Source: Elizabethkingia sp. YR214
Lineage (GTDB): Bacteria; Bacteroidota; Bacteroidia; Flavobacteriales; Weeksellaceae
Assembly (NCBI RefSeq): GCF_003058195.1
Contig: NZ_QBUH01000001.1
Location: forward strand, 496,001-560,000
Length of the DNA: 64,000 nucleotides
Direction: 5' to 3'
Below, piece after piece: positions 52,127 to 61,058 of this stretch (position 1 is the stretch's first letter; every line of letters starts with the position of its first letter). The notes beneath the pieces were generated by a model. That model was not told the origin of the DNA. It ran no database searches and worked only from the letters and a program-made list of their open reading frames with translations. The translations under genes were made by a program, and so were the position numbers.

Positions 52127-52160
52127 TTAACCGGTGAAACTCCGCCGGTTAACTTTTTTT
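52127..52160 (+). terminator. Terminator-like hairpin directly before the PepSY gene
   Basis: TTAACCGG (52127-52134) pairs with CCGGTTAA (52145-52152), loop of ten bases, followed by seven T (52154-52160). The ATG of the PepSY gene is at 52164, leaving no room for a promoter after it; it may partly attenuate transcription from upstream. Confidence 0.65.
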
Positions 52161-52163
52161 AGA

Positions 52164-53360
52164 ATGAAGAAGAAACATCATCATAAAAAGAAGCCTGGAT
52201 TTTTTAAAACATGGTCTGCCAAATTACATCTTTGGCTGGGGCTATCCGTTGGGTTTATTGTTTTCATAGTGTCCTTATCAGGGACTTTATTTGTTTTTAA
52301 AGACGAGGTACAGAACGTTCTCCGAAAAGAGGCTATTTATGTAAAACCACAGACTGTAAAGGCACAGGCTTTACCCATAGAGGTACTCCGTAAAAAGGTA
52401 ATGACTCATGTTCCGGAGAAATATCCCGTGAGCGCTGTAGAAATCCCGTTAGATAAAAATAAATCCTATATGTTTTCTTACTATGAGAAGAGTAAGAAAG
52501 GATGGAATTACTTCGGTCAGGTAAAGGTCAATAAACTGATTTATGTGAATCAGTACACAGGGGATATACAAGCAGTATATAATGAGAAGTATGATTTTTT
52601 CATGCTAATGAAATATCTTCACTGGAGTCTTTTACTGAATTCTGAATGGGGAGCATATGTTATCGGAATTCCTGTTGTACTTTTTATTTTTATGCTGATT
52701 ACCGGAATTGTATTATGGTGGCCCAAGAATAAAAAAGCAAGAAAAGGACGATTTAGCTTCGACTGGAAGAATGTGAAAACCTGGAAACGTAAAAACTATG
52801 ATCTTCACAATATTTTAGGCTTCTATGCTTCATTTATTGGTTTAATAATGGCTGTTACCGGAATCTATTTCACTTACCCATATGTGAAGAATGTATTCAA
52901 TTATACTTTGTCTGGATCCGCAGAGCTAAAAAAGGAGAAAGATATTAAATCACCAGATTCACTTACTATAAAGAACAGTTCTGTGTATGATCTTACAGCG
53001 CAGCAGACAAGGTTGCATTATCCCGGATCATCGAGTTTCAGAATTCCCTTAAGCGGAAAGAATAAGAAAGGAAAAGAACTGAAAAATATCCCCGTAACGG
53101 TCTATCAGAAGGAGGGTAGGTACAGTGATAGACATCAGATTATTTTTGATAAATATTCAGGGAAAATCCTTCTGAACAAATCTCATGAAAGCTTAAATGC
53201 AGCAGAGAAATATTCTAATGCCAATTATGATATTCATACCGGATCCTATTTTGGACTGTTTGGAAAGATCATCTGGTTTATTACAGGGCTTATATGCACA
53301 TCTTTACCTGTAACAGGATTTTTGGTATGGTGGGGAAAACAGAAGAAAAAGAAAATATAA
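52164..53360 (+). CDS. PepSY-associated membrane protein 1
   Basis: The start at 52164 (MKKKHHHKKKPGFF) is used because the earlier ATG at 52134 lies in the terminator hairpin. The 398-residue protein has a His/Lys-rich N-terminus, a first membrane helix (about 20-45), a periplasmic PepSY domain, further helices (about 160-185 and 225-250) and a final helix near the C-terminus. Such proteins are linked to receptor-mediated iron uptake and are thought to reduce ferric siderophores. The next receptor begins 13 bases downstream. The 55550 gene is a paralogue. Confidence 0.88.
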   Translation: MKKKHHHKKKPGFFKTWSAKLHLWLGLSVGFIVFIVSLSGTLFVFKDEVQNVLRKEAIYVKPQTVKAQALPIEVLRKKVMTHVPEKYPVSAVEIPLDKNKSYMFSYYEKSKKGWNYFGQVKVNKLIYVNQYTGDIQAVYNEKYDFFMLMKYLHWSLLLNSEWGAYVIGIPVVLFIFMLITGIVLWWPKNKKARKGRFSFDWKNVKTWKRKNYDLHNILGFYASFIGLIMAVTGIYFTYPYVKNVFNYTLSGSAELKKEKDIKSPDSLTIKNSSVYDLTAQQTRLHYPGSSSFRIPLSGKNKKGKELKNIPVTVYQKEGRYSDRHQIIFDKYSGKILLNKSHESLNAAEKYSNANYDIHTGSYFGLFGKIIWFITGLICTSLPVTGFLVWWGKQKKKKI

Positions 53361-53373
53361 GCACACATTAAAA

Positions 53374-55491
53374 ATGAATAAGGTCATACTAACCGCAGCA
53401 TGCCTGGCTGCAATCAATATATTTGGGCAAAAAAATGACAGTCTAAATACCAAAAGTGTAGACGAGGTTATACTTACAGCTTCAAGAAAAAAAGAGAATA
53501 TAAAGGAAGTACCAAGTTCCGTTACTATTGTAGGAGAAAAGCAGGTACAATCTCAGCTAACTGTAAACTCTGATATTACAAGTATCTTACAATATACGGT
53601 TCCCAGCTTAGGGCCTAGTGCCGGACAAACCTCCAATACAGGGCAAACCCTTAGAGGGCGCCAAGTGCTGGTTCTGATAGATGGTGTACCACAATCGACA
53701 CCTTTGAGAAATGGAGGAAGAGATATCAGGGTAATAGATCCCTCTTCAATAGAGCGTATAGAAGTTATTAAAGGGGCATCCGCCATCTACGGAAACGGAG
53801 CAGACGGAGGTATCATTAACTATATCACGAGAAGAGGCAAATCGGACAAGAAAATATCTGGAATTTCTCAGGTTGGTTTTACAGGTCAGCCTTATGGCGG
53901 AACGCTTGGAGTAAGAGCAAGCCAGCTGCTTTCAGGTAAACTATCGGATAAATTCGATTATGTTGCCTCATTAGCCTATGAAAGAACGGGATATATGAAA
54001 GATGCTAATGGTGTAAATCTTAGCCCTTCTTATAGCACAGCAAAAATGGATAACTACAATGGGATGCTGAAGCTAGGTTATAATATTAATGAAAATCAGC
54101 GAATAGAAGCCTCTTATATTGGTTATGCCTCAAAATCCGATTTGAATTTGGGATTAAAAACCGGTAAATATGGTATTACTCCAACCATAGGAGAGGGTAA
54201 AGGTCTTGGATTGGAGACAACTCCACAAGGGACACCAAGAAATCACAACTATAAATTGAGTTACGATAACAGAAACCTCTTCAATGGTACTTCCCTGAAT
54301 GTAAATCTTTATTATCAAGATTTCAGAACTGTTTACGGGTATAGTGATACTTTTCTGAATGGTGGACAATCCAATGTAATTTCAAAGAAAAAAGGTGCAA
54401 GAATAAATCTGGATACACAGTTATGGAATGCAGCAAATTCTCAGGCTGAAATTATCTATGGAGTAGATATTCTAAATGATCAGACGGTTCAGAAGCTAGA
54501 AGACGGACGCTATTGGACTCCGGATATGGATATGACAAACGTAGCCCCCTTTGCATTAATAAAAATAGATTTATTAAAAAAGCTGACGATAAAAGGAGGA
54601 CTACGCTATGAAAATATGAAAGTAAAAGTAGGGGACTTTAATACCTTGTCTACACTTAAAAACGATGGTACCTTTACCAATAGTATATTTGTAAAAGGTG
54701 GAAATCTGGAATATAATGCACTTGTTGGGAATATAGGTGTACGTTATAATGTTCAGCCGTATATCAATTTATTTGGTAGCTTCTCACAGGCTTATTCTAT
54801 AAATGAATTGGGCAGGATATTAAGAACATCCACAGCCAGTACAATTGCCAATCTTGAAACCAAACCAATTATTGTAAACAACTACGAGTTTGGTGCAACA
54901 GGACAACTTGCTAAGTGGATTAACTATGAAATTACATCTTATGTAAGTACTTCCAAACTGGGTGCAACATTTGTACAAAGTCCGGACAGGTCTCTTACCA
55001 TACTCAGAGCACCGGAAGTAGTATATGGAGTAGAAGGATTCCTTCACTTTACACCAGCCCGATGGATCAACTTCGGAACCAGCTATAGCTGGATGGAAGG
55101 TATTACTTCTCTGAAAGATGATGGTGATTATTCTGCAAAGATTAATAACAGCAGAATCTCCGCACCCAAAGTTTTAGCTTATGTACAGGTTAGACCGATT
55201 CAGGCACTTTCTGTAGGGTTAGATATGATGCACTCATTTAAACAGGATCGTTTCCAACCAAACCCTAAAACAGGTCAATTTACATACGGCGAAGGTTTTG
55301 TTCCGGAATATACCATCTTCAATTTAAAGTCAAGTTATGAGGTAAATAAGAACTGGAAACTGTCATTAGGTATTGAGAATCTTTTTGATAAACTTTACCA
55401 GCCGGCGGTTGCTTGGTGGAATGCACGGGACAATGAATTTGTCAATTCTATGGGGATGAGAGGTACTTTTATGATTGAATATAAATTTTAA
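53374..55491 (+). CDS. TonB-dependent siderophore receptor
   Basis: The 705-residue protein has a signal peptide (residues 1-18), a TonB box region (VDEVILTASRK), a plug (about 45-150, TLRGRQVLVLIDGVPQSTPLRNG and GASAIYGNGADGGIINY) and a full barrel ending in MIEYKF. It lies 13 bases after PepSY gene 1 and is followed 58 bases later by PepSY gene 2, so the order receptor-PepSY is repeated. Ligand unknown; the plug belongs to the siderophore-receptor group. Confidence 0.93.
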   Translation: MNKVILTAACLAAINIFGQKNDSLNTKSVDEVILTASRKKENIKEVPSSVTIVGEKQVQSQLTVNSDITSILQYTVPSLGPSAGQTSNTGQTLRGRQVLVLIDGVPQSTPLRNGGRDIRVIDPSSIERIEVIKGASAIYGNGADGGIINYITRRGKSDKKISGISQVGFTGQPYGGTLGVRASQLLSGKLSDKFDYVASLAYERTGYMKDANGVNLSPSYSTAKMDNYNGMLKLGYNINENQRIEASYIGYASKSDLNLGLKTGKYGITPTIGEGKGLGLETTPQGTPRNHNYKLSYDNRNLFNGTSLNVNLYYQDFRTVYGYSDTFLNGGQSNVISKKKGARINLDTQLWNAANSQAEIIYGVDILNDQTVQKLEDGRYWTPDMDMTNVAPFALIKIDLLKKLTIKGGLRYENMKVKVGDFNTLSTLKNDGTFTNSIFVKGGNLEYNALVGNIGVRYNVQPYINLFGSFSQAYSINELGRILRTSTASTIANLETKPIIVNNYEFGATGQLAKWINYEITSYVSTSKLGATFVQSPDRSLTILRAPEVVYGVEGFLHFTPARWINFGTSYSWMEGITSLKDDGDYSAKINNSRISAPKVLAYVQVRPIQALSVGLDMMHSFKQDRFQPNPKTGQFTYGEGFVPEYTIFNLKSSYEVNKNWKLSLGIENLFDKLYQPAVAWWNARDNEFVNSMGMRGTFMIEYKF

Positions 55492-55493
55492 TT

Positions 55494-55523
55494 AATCTAA
55501 ATAAAAAAAGAAGCTTATCTTTG
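55494..55523 (+). promoter_or_regulatory. Candidate promoter of PepSY gene 2
   Basis: TATCTTTG (55516-55523) is a perfect -7 match. Upstream, AATCTAAATAA at 55494-55504 contains CTAAAT, the right half of the ATTTAG-N-CTAAAT palindrome. Confidence 0.45.
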
Positions 55524-55549
55524 GGCGAATTTATTTTCACTGACAGGAT

Positions 55550-56749
55550 ATGAAAAAACATCATCATAAAAAGAAGCCGGGATTCTTCAAAAAATGGTCC
55601 GGAAAGCTGCACCTTTGGTTTGGTCTTTCTATTGGCTTTCTCATATTTATTATTTCTATAACCGGGGCTTTATATGTCTTCAAAGATGAGGTTGAAAACT
55701 ATACCCGAAAAGATGTAATCTACCACAACGAACAGAATATTGAAAATAAGCAGATCCTTCCGATAAAGGTTATGGAAAAGCTGGTGGTAGAGCAGGTGAA
55801 AGAAAAGTATCCCGTTCACTGGGTAAATATCCCGATAGATAAGAAGCAATCTTACATGTTTTTCTGGTACGAGCACAATCCGAAGGCATGGAACTATTTT
55901 GATGAATTTCCTGTTTACAAGCAAGCTTATGTAAATCCATATACCGGTAAAGTTTTGAGGGTATATGATGAGAAAAACGGGTTTTTCAATATTGTAAAGA
56001 TGATCCACTGGAGTTTCCTGCTAAAACAGGAATGGGGTTCTTATGTGGTAGGTATTCCCGTGATTATTTTTATGGTTATGCTAATTACAGGAATTGTCCT
56101 TTGGTGGCCTAAAAATAAAGCAGCAAGAAAACAACGGTTTTCCTTTAAATGGAAAAACATTAAAAGCTGGAAAAGGAAAAACTATGACCTTCATAATGTT
56201 CTGGGTTTCTATGCCTCTATATTTGCTCTGATCTTCTCCATTACAGGTTTGTTTTATGCGTTTTTCGTTGTTCAGGCAATGATCTATGTTGTTTTCTCCG
56301 GAGGAAATACAAAATATCCGGATTTTACACATATTAAAACCAAAGCTCCTGTTGAAATGAGAACAGACAGAACACTGGATAAGATCATTAATACTGTTAA
56401 AGAAAAGTACCCTGAGTCTTATGGTTTTGCATTAGATCTTGGACACGAGCACATGGACGATCATGAACATGCCAACTTTGAAGTTTATGTAAAGCATTTA
56501 TCCTATTCTTATCATAAAAACAGCAGTCTTATTTTCGATGAAAATTCAGGTGAGTTACTTCATACACATGATCCTAAAGACAAAAACTTTGGAGAGAAGG
56601 TTGTGGGAGCTAATTATGATATCCATGTAGGAGCTATTCTAGGGTTGCCTACTAAGATTATAGCCTTTATTGTGAGTTTAATCTGTGCATCATTACCCGT
56701 AACCGGATTTATGATCTGGTGGGGCAGAAGAAAGAAAAAGAAAGCCTAA
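55550..56749 (+). CDS. PepSY-associated membrane protein 2
   Basis: The 399-residue protein starts MKKHHHKKKPGFFKKWSGKL and is closely related over its whole length to the 52164 gene, with the same helix order and the shared motifs YIVGIPVIIFMVMLITGIVLWWPKN and MIWWGRRKKKK. It has an additional His-rich stretch (GHEHMDDHEHANFE, about residue 298-311) in the periplasmic domain that the first copy lacks, possibly metal-binding. It has its own -7 element and is likely a duplicate of the first PepSY unit. Confidence 0.9.
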   Translation: MKKHHHKKKPGFFKKWSGKLHLWFGLSIGFLIFIISITGALYVFKDEVENYTRKDVIYHNEQNIENKQILPIKVMEKLVVEQVKEKYPVHWVNIPIDKKQSYMFFWYEHNPKAWNYFDEFPVYKQAYVNPYTGKVLRVYDEKNGFFNIVKMIHWSFLLKQEWGSYVVGIPVIIFMVMLITGIVLWWPKNKAARKQRFSFKWKNIKSWKRKNYDLHNVLGFYASIFALIFSITGLFYAFFVVQAMIYVVFSGGNTKYPDFTHIKTKAPVEMRTDRTLDKIINTVKEKYPESYGFALDLGHEHMDDHEHANFEVYVKHLSYSYHKNSSLIFDENSGELLHTHDPKDKNFGEKVVGANYDIHVGAILGLPTKIIAFIVSLICASLPVTGFMIWWGRRKKKKA

Positions 56750-56775
56750 ATTTTCAAAAGATTATAATAATTGAC

Positions 56776-56810
56776 GAAGCCGGGACCTAAGTTCCGGCTT
56801 CTGTATTTCA
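56776..56810 (+). terminator. Probable terminator after PepSY gene 2
   Basis: GAAGCCGGGA (56776-56785) pairs with TTCCGGCTTC (56792-56801, one G-U), loop CCTAAG. The following T-rich stretch is weak. Confidence 0.5.
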
Positions 56811-56929
56811 GTATAGGATCATTGTTTACTGAATGTATATGCTTGTTTTGAATCAGTTTACTACTCAATTAAGTAGCCTGAATATAAACTATTTGTCTTC
56901 TTGAATTTTCATATATCAAAGTTATTTAA

Positions 56930-56942
56930 ATTTAGTCTAAAT
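56930..56942. promoter_or_regulatory. Candidate iron-responsive operator ATTTAGTCTAAAT
   Basis: This is a 13-base palindrome with six-base arms around one central base, 66 bases before the heme-receptor gene. A second copy with one mismatch, ATTTAGAATAAAT, lies at 56968-56980, next to the -7 element. Their position before a heme gene suggests a Fur-like or other iron-responsive regulator, which is inference. Confidence 0.5.
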
Positions 56943-56985
56943 AAAATATGATTAATTTCATGTCTTAATTTAGAATAAATAAATA

Positions 56986-56993
56986 TAATTTTG
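56986..56993 (+). promoter_or_regulatory. -7 element TAATTTTG of the heme operon
   Basis: TAATTTTG matches TAnnTTTG and is 15 bases before the receptor ATG. The degenerate palindrome at 56968-56980 is in the -33 to -12 region, so a bound repressor would block polymerase. Confidence 0.5.
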
Positions 56994-57007
56994 CACAAAA
57001 GAAGATT

Positions 57008-59068
57008 ATGAAAAAAGCTGTCTTGTTTTTCTGTCTTTCAGCTTCTACGGCTGTGGGTGCTCAACAACAATCTGAGAAAGAAAAAGAGATTGAAGAAGTT
57101 GTGGTATCCGGAAATACTTTCGAGCAGAAGGTAAAGGAAGTTCCTATTCCCATAAAGGTTATAGATAAAAAACAGATTCAGCAGTCAGGAAGTGTACGAT
57201 TAAGTGATATTCTTGCGGAGCAAACAGGTCTTATTATTACTCCAAACCATGGTACAAGTCTGCAAATGCAGGGGATGACCGGTGAATATACGCTAATACT
57301 GATAAATGGAGAGCCTTTGGTCGGAAGAACTGCGGGAACACTGGATCTTTCCAGAATTACTGTAAATAATATTAAGAGAATAGAAATTATAAAGGGACCA
57401 AGTTCTTCACTCTATGGATCGGATGCTTTAGCTGGAGTGGTTAATATCATCACCGAGACAGCAACCAAAGATTCAGGAAGCTTAAGCTTGCGATACGGAA
57501 CCAATACCAATATAGATTTTGGTGGAGACATCAACATCCGAAGAGATAAATTTTCAGTAAACCTATCTGCCAATCGTTATAGCTCCGAAGGCTACAGCCT
57601 GAACCCCGGAGCAGACAGCTATGGGAAAACAGTGAATCCATTTGAAAACTTCACTTATTCCACTAATATCAACTTTACACCTAATAGTAAATGGAAATTT
57701 GGGTTGTATGCAAGATATTATTATGACGATCAGGATGGGAAAATGCTTAGCCAGGGGCAAAAAGTTGATGGTTACTCTAAAAACAAAGACTACAACATTG
57801 CCCCACAGGCTACATGGACACCAAACGATAAAGTGACTTCCAGGTTAAGGCTTTATATGTCGGCATCGAACAATGATTCTCAGTATAAGTTTGTAGATGG
57901 CGGACAGGTGATGGATGAAACCTACTTTAGAGAGCGTTATGCTAAAGCTGAAAACTTTACAGACATCAAGTGGAGCAAAAAATGGCAGACAACTTTAGGT
58001 GCAGGTATTATCTATCAGGATATTGAGGCCAACAGATATAATGAGAGGAAATCCTCTAATCAGTTTTATGGTCTAGGGCAGATTGCGTATACACCCATGC
58101 AGGGTTGGAATATTCAAGCCGGATTCCGATATGATAACAACAGTGTATTCGGATCTCAGTTTAGTCCAAAGCTGGCAACAGATATACAGGTCTTTAAATT
58201 TCTAAGTATTCAGGCTTCTGCAGGACGCGGATTTAAAGCTCCGGACTTCAGACAGCTCTATCTTAACTTCACCAATAATTTAGTAGGTTATTCTGTATTA
58301 GGAACACAAGAAGTTGGTGTAGAGCTGGCCAAAATGATAGCTCAGGGAATTGTAAAACAGGAAAATGTCCTTATAGATCCTTCAAAAATTAGTGAGCTAA
58401 AACCTGAAAGTTCATGGGCCTATAATTTAGGAGCAACATTAAAACCGGCTAAAGGAGTAGTTGCCAAAGTGAATATATTCCGTAATGATATTGACAATCT
58501 TATTCAGACAGTTCCTATTGCCAGAAAAGAAAACGGACAGAGTGTTTTCTCTTATCAGAATTTTAACAAAGTCTTTACTCAGGGAATAGAAACAGAGTTG
58601 TCTGTAAGTTTCCTGAACAATTTTACGTTTGCAGGAGGCTATCAATACCTTGAGGCAAAAGATAAAGATGTATTAGACCGTATAAAAGCCGGACAATTAG
58701 GTGGGAATAATGACAGAGGAAACTATATCATATTAGGCCCCGGAGATTACTATGGCATTCCGGGAAGAAGTAAACACACTTTTAATGCTAAGCTATTTTA
58801 TGAGGACAAAAATGGCTGGTTCTTCAATGTAAGAGGAATTTATAGAGGCGAATATGGTTTTGCAGATACAGATGGGAATGGAATTATTAATAATAAATCC
58901 GAAATGGCACCAGGTTATTTCTTACTCAACGCCTCGCTAGGAAAGAAGATTTTCAAAAACTATCATATCAGCATAGGTTCTGATAATATCACGAATTTCA
59001 AAAATATACAATTTAACCCAGAGTTTGCCGGAAGATTACTATGGGTGAGCTTTAAGATAACTTATTAA
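57008..59068 (+). CDS. TonB-dependent heme/hemoglobin receptor (HmuR-like)
   Basis: The 686-residue protein has a signal peptide (1-18), a TonB box (EEVVVSGNTFEQ), a plug (about 40-150, with ILINGEPLVGRTAGTLDLSRI and GPSSSLYGSDALAGVVNIIT) and a barrel ending in WVSFKITY. It contains the segment KAPDFRQLYLNFTNNL typical of heme receptors (FRAP/NPNL-like region). An HmuY-type lipoprotein follows after 10 bases, the same pairing as HmuR-HmuY in Porphyromonas. Heme or hemoprotein is therefore the probable ligand. Confidence 0.88.
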   Translation: MKKAVLFFCLSASTAVGAQQQSEKEKEIEEVVVSGNTFEQKVKEVPIPIKVIDKKQIQQSGSVRLSDILAEQTGLIITPNHGTSLQMQGMTGEYTLILINGEPLVGRTAGTLDLSRITVNNIKRIEIIKGPSSSLYGSDALAGVVNIITETATKDSGSLSLRYGTNTNIDFGGDINIRRDKFSVNLSANRYSSEGYSLNPGADSYGKTVNPFENFTYSTNINFTPNSKWKFGLYARYYYDDQDGKMLSQGQKVDGYSKNKDYNIAPQATWTPNDKVTSRLRLYMSASNNDSQYKFVDGGQVMDETYFRERYAKAENFTDIKWSKKWQTTLGAGIIYQDIEANRYNERKSSNQFYGLGQIAYTPMQGWNIQAGFRYDNNSVFGSQFSPKLATDIQVFKFLSIQASAGRGFKAPDFRQLYLNFTNNLVGYSVLGTQEVGVELAKMIAQGIVKQENVLIDPSKISELKPESSWAYNLGATLKPAKGVVAKVNIFRNDIDNLIQTVPIARKENGQSVFSYQNFNKVFTQGIETELSVSFLNNFTFAGGYQYLEAKDKDVLDRIKAGQLGGNNDRGNYIILGPGDYYGIPGRSKHTFNAKLFYEDKNGWFFNVRGIYRGEYGFADTDGNGIINNKSEMAPGYFLLNASLGKKIFKNYHISIGSDNITNFKNIQFNPEFAGRLLWVSFKITY

Positions 59069-59078
59069 TATATTATAT

Positions 59079-59711
59079 ATGAAAAAATTACTTTTTACAA
59101 CAGCAATCGGATTACTATCACTGGCATCATGTTCCAGTAATGACAGAGGCTCTGAACCAGCACCAGTAAACCCATCAGCAACCGTTAAGACACAAGATGT
59201 GAAAGACGTTGATGGTGCTACAGTTGCAACAGATAAATTTACATTATACAGCCTTCGTGAAAATAAAGTTATTGCTTCTACAGAACAGGAAACAGATAAG
59301 TGGGATATAGGTTTTAATAAAACAAAAATTATTATTAACGGGGGAACCGCAAGAAAAGGAAAAGGAGCTGCAACAATTGTGAAAGGAACTTCTTTTGATG
59401 CTATAAAAACAGCACCGGAAGATGCTGCCTTTAAAACAGACAGCGGTAATAGCGGGGATGGATTGGCAATTACAACCGGAACAGGGAAAGGATGGTATTC
59501 TTATGATCCTGTAAAACATCTTATTACCCCAATAGCAGGGAACATTATTGTTATTAAAACAGGAGATGGTAAGTATGCCAAAATTCAGATAACAAATTAT
59601 TATAAAGGAGCTCCAGCTACAATTTCAGATCAAGCTGCCTTAAATGACTCTGGATATTACAACTTTAAATTTGCTTTACAAACAGACGGAAGCAAAACTT
59701 TCAGCAAATAA
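59079..59711 (+). CDS. hmuY: HmuY family heme-binding lipoprotein
   Basis: The 210-residue protein has a lipoprotein signal (LSLASC, Cys18), a beta-rich body with the HmuY-type opening WDIGFNKTKIIINGG and the closing GKYAKIQITNYYKGAP. HmuY proteins of this phylum capture heme and pass it to the partner receptor. It is the last gene of the heme operon, 10 bases after the receptor. The heme ligands cannot be assigned with certainty from sequence alone. Confidence 0.88.
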   Translation: MKKLLFTTAIGLLSLASCSSNDRGSEPAPVNPSATVKTQDVKDVDGATVATDKFTLYSLRENKVIASTEQETDKWDIGFNKTKIIINGGTARKGKGAATIVKGTSFDAIKTAPEDAAFKTDSGNSGDGLAITTGTGKGWYSYDPVKHLITPIAGNIIVIKTGDGKYAKIQITNYYKGAPATISDQAALNDSGYYNFKFALQTDGSKTFSK

Positions 59712-59757
59712 TAAATACACCATAAATTAAATAGTTTGTTTTTTTACTTTACTTTTG

Positions 59758-59785
59758 GCCAGCCGGATTCCGGTTGGCTTTTTTT
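59758..59785 (+). terminator. Heme operon terminator
   Basis: GCCAGCCGG (59758-59766) pairs with CCGGTTGGC (59770-59778, one G-U), followed by seven T. Confidence 0.9.
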
Positions 59786-59849
59786 GATAAAGCAATTGAT
59801 AAAAACTAATAGATAATAATCTGAGAAATAACTAACTTCGTATAAGATT

Positions 59850-60497
59850 ATGAAAAAAGTCTTTTTCCTTATTCTTAGTTTACTATTAGTTTCCTGTCAG
59901 GGGCAGGAGAAGAGGAAGAGCACAGTTAAGCAAAATAAAATGGAGAATAAATTAGCGTATGCAACCATTGGAGGTGGTTGCTTTTGGTGTGTTGAATCAT
60001 GCTTTAATATGTTAAAAGGGGTAGATTCTGTTGTTTCAGGTTATTCCGGAGGACATAAAGCGAATCCTACCTATGAAGAAGTTTGTACCGGAGATACAGG
60101 ACATGCTGAGGTTGTACAGATAGCCTACGATCCTGCAGTAATCAGTTACAAGCAACTGATGGAGGTATTCTTATTTCTTCACGATCCTACACAGCTAAAC
60201 AGACAAGGGAATGATATAGGAACACAGTACAGATCTGTTGTATTCTATAACAGTGAAGAACAGAAAAAAGAAACTGAGGAAGCTTTAGAAGAATCTGAGG
60301 CTAAACAACAATGGAACGGTAAATATGTAACGCAGATTGTTCCGTTTGAAAAATTCTGGCCGGCAGAAGCTTACCATCAGGGCTATTATAAAGAGAATCC
60401 AAATCAGCCTTACTGTAGTGCTGTTGTAGGTCCTAAAATTCAGAAGTTCAAAAAATATTTTGGGGAAAAGGGTTGGTTGAAATCCGAAGAAAACTAA
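59850..60497 (+). CDS. msrA: Peptide-methionine (S)-S-oxide reductase, lipoprotein form
   Basis: MsrA repairs oxidised methionine in proteins. The 215-residue protein has a lipoprotein signal (LLVSC, Cys16), a lysine-rich linker and the MsrA domain with the active-site motif GCFWC (Cys44 nucleophile), SGYSGGHKANPTYEEVCTGDTGHAEVV and YHQGYYKENP. The signal suggests a periplasmic, lipid-anchored enzyme. An in-frame Met31 (MENKLAYATI) could start a cytoplasmic form, but the signal peptide is well formed. It is a single gene with its own terminator. Confidence 0.96.
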   Translation: MKKVFFLILSLLLVSCQGQEKRKSTVKQNKMENKLAYATIGGGCFWCVESCFNMLKGVDSVVSGYSGGHKANPTYEEVCTGDTGHAEVVQIAYDPAVISYKQLMEVFLFLHDPTQLNRQGNDIGTQYRSVVFYNSEEQKKETEEALEESEAKQQWNGKYVTQIVPFEKFWPAEAYHQGYYKENPNQPYCSAVVGPKIQKFKKYFGEKGWLKSEEN

Positions 60498-60513
60498 GTA
60501 TTTATTAACAATA

Positions 60514-60555
60514 AAAAAAAACAGTAAGAAACAAAATGCTTCTTACTGTTTTTTT
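60514..60555. terminator. Bidirectional terminator between msrA and the elaA-like gene
   Basis: ACAGTAAGAA (60521-60530) pairs with TTCTTACTGT (60540-60549), with an A-run before and a T-run behind. Confidence 0.85.
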
Positions 60556-60599
60556 ATGTCTATAGAGAGATTAAAATCTTCACTTTTTTAGATGCAAAA

Positions 60600-61058
60600 C
60601 TATAAAGAATGCTTTCTTAGCATTTCGGTATGTGGAATGTTATCTTCAAGATAACTTTCTCCCACAGGTTCGAAGCCAAGACTTCCGTAGAATTTTAATA
60701 GATAATTTTGTGCACTGATTCTGATATCAGGATTAGCGTATCTGTTTTTAATGGTTTCCAGAGTCAGATTTAGCATCGGTCTTCCTAGCTTATAACTACG
60801 ATATTCCGGATGAGTAACAACTCTGCCGATACTGCTTTCAGGATATTTTATTCCCTGATCGAACATTCTGCAATAAGCAACAACTTTACCTCCCATTTCT
60901 GCCCACAAATGCAGTGCTTTCTGATCTGCATTATCTACATCCTGATACGGGCAATTCTGTTCCACAACAAAAACTTCCGCTCTCAGCAGAAGGACTTGAT
61001 ATAGTTCGGTTGTTGTAAGCTCTTCAAAAGCTTTTACTTTCCATACAGGTGTTTCCAT
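60600..61058 (-). CDS. ElaA-type GNAT N-acetyltransferase
   Basis: The 152-residue protein matches ElaA: N-terminal WKVKAFEELTTTELYQVLLLRAEVFVVEQNCPYQDVDNADQ, then VAYCRMFD and IGRVVTHPEYRSYKLGRPMLN, the acetyl-CoA loop. Substrate unknown. It overlaps the stop of engB by one base, so the genes engB-elaA-like are coupled; the hydrolase gene upstream is one base further on, making a three-gene minus-strand operon. Confidence 0.92.
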   Translation of the reverse strand: METPVWKVKAFEELTTTELYQVLLLRAEVFVVEQNCPYQDVDNADQKALHLWAEMGGKVVAYCRMFDQGIKYPESSIGRVVTHPEYRSYKLGRPMLNLTLETIKNRYANPDIRISAQNYLLKFYGSLGFEPVGESYLEDNIPHTEMLRKHSL

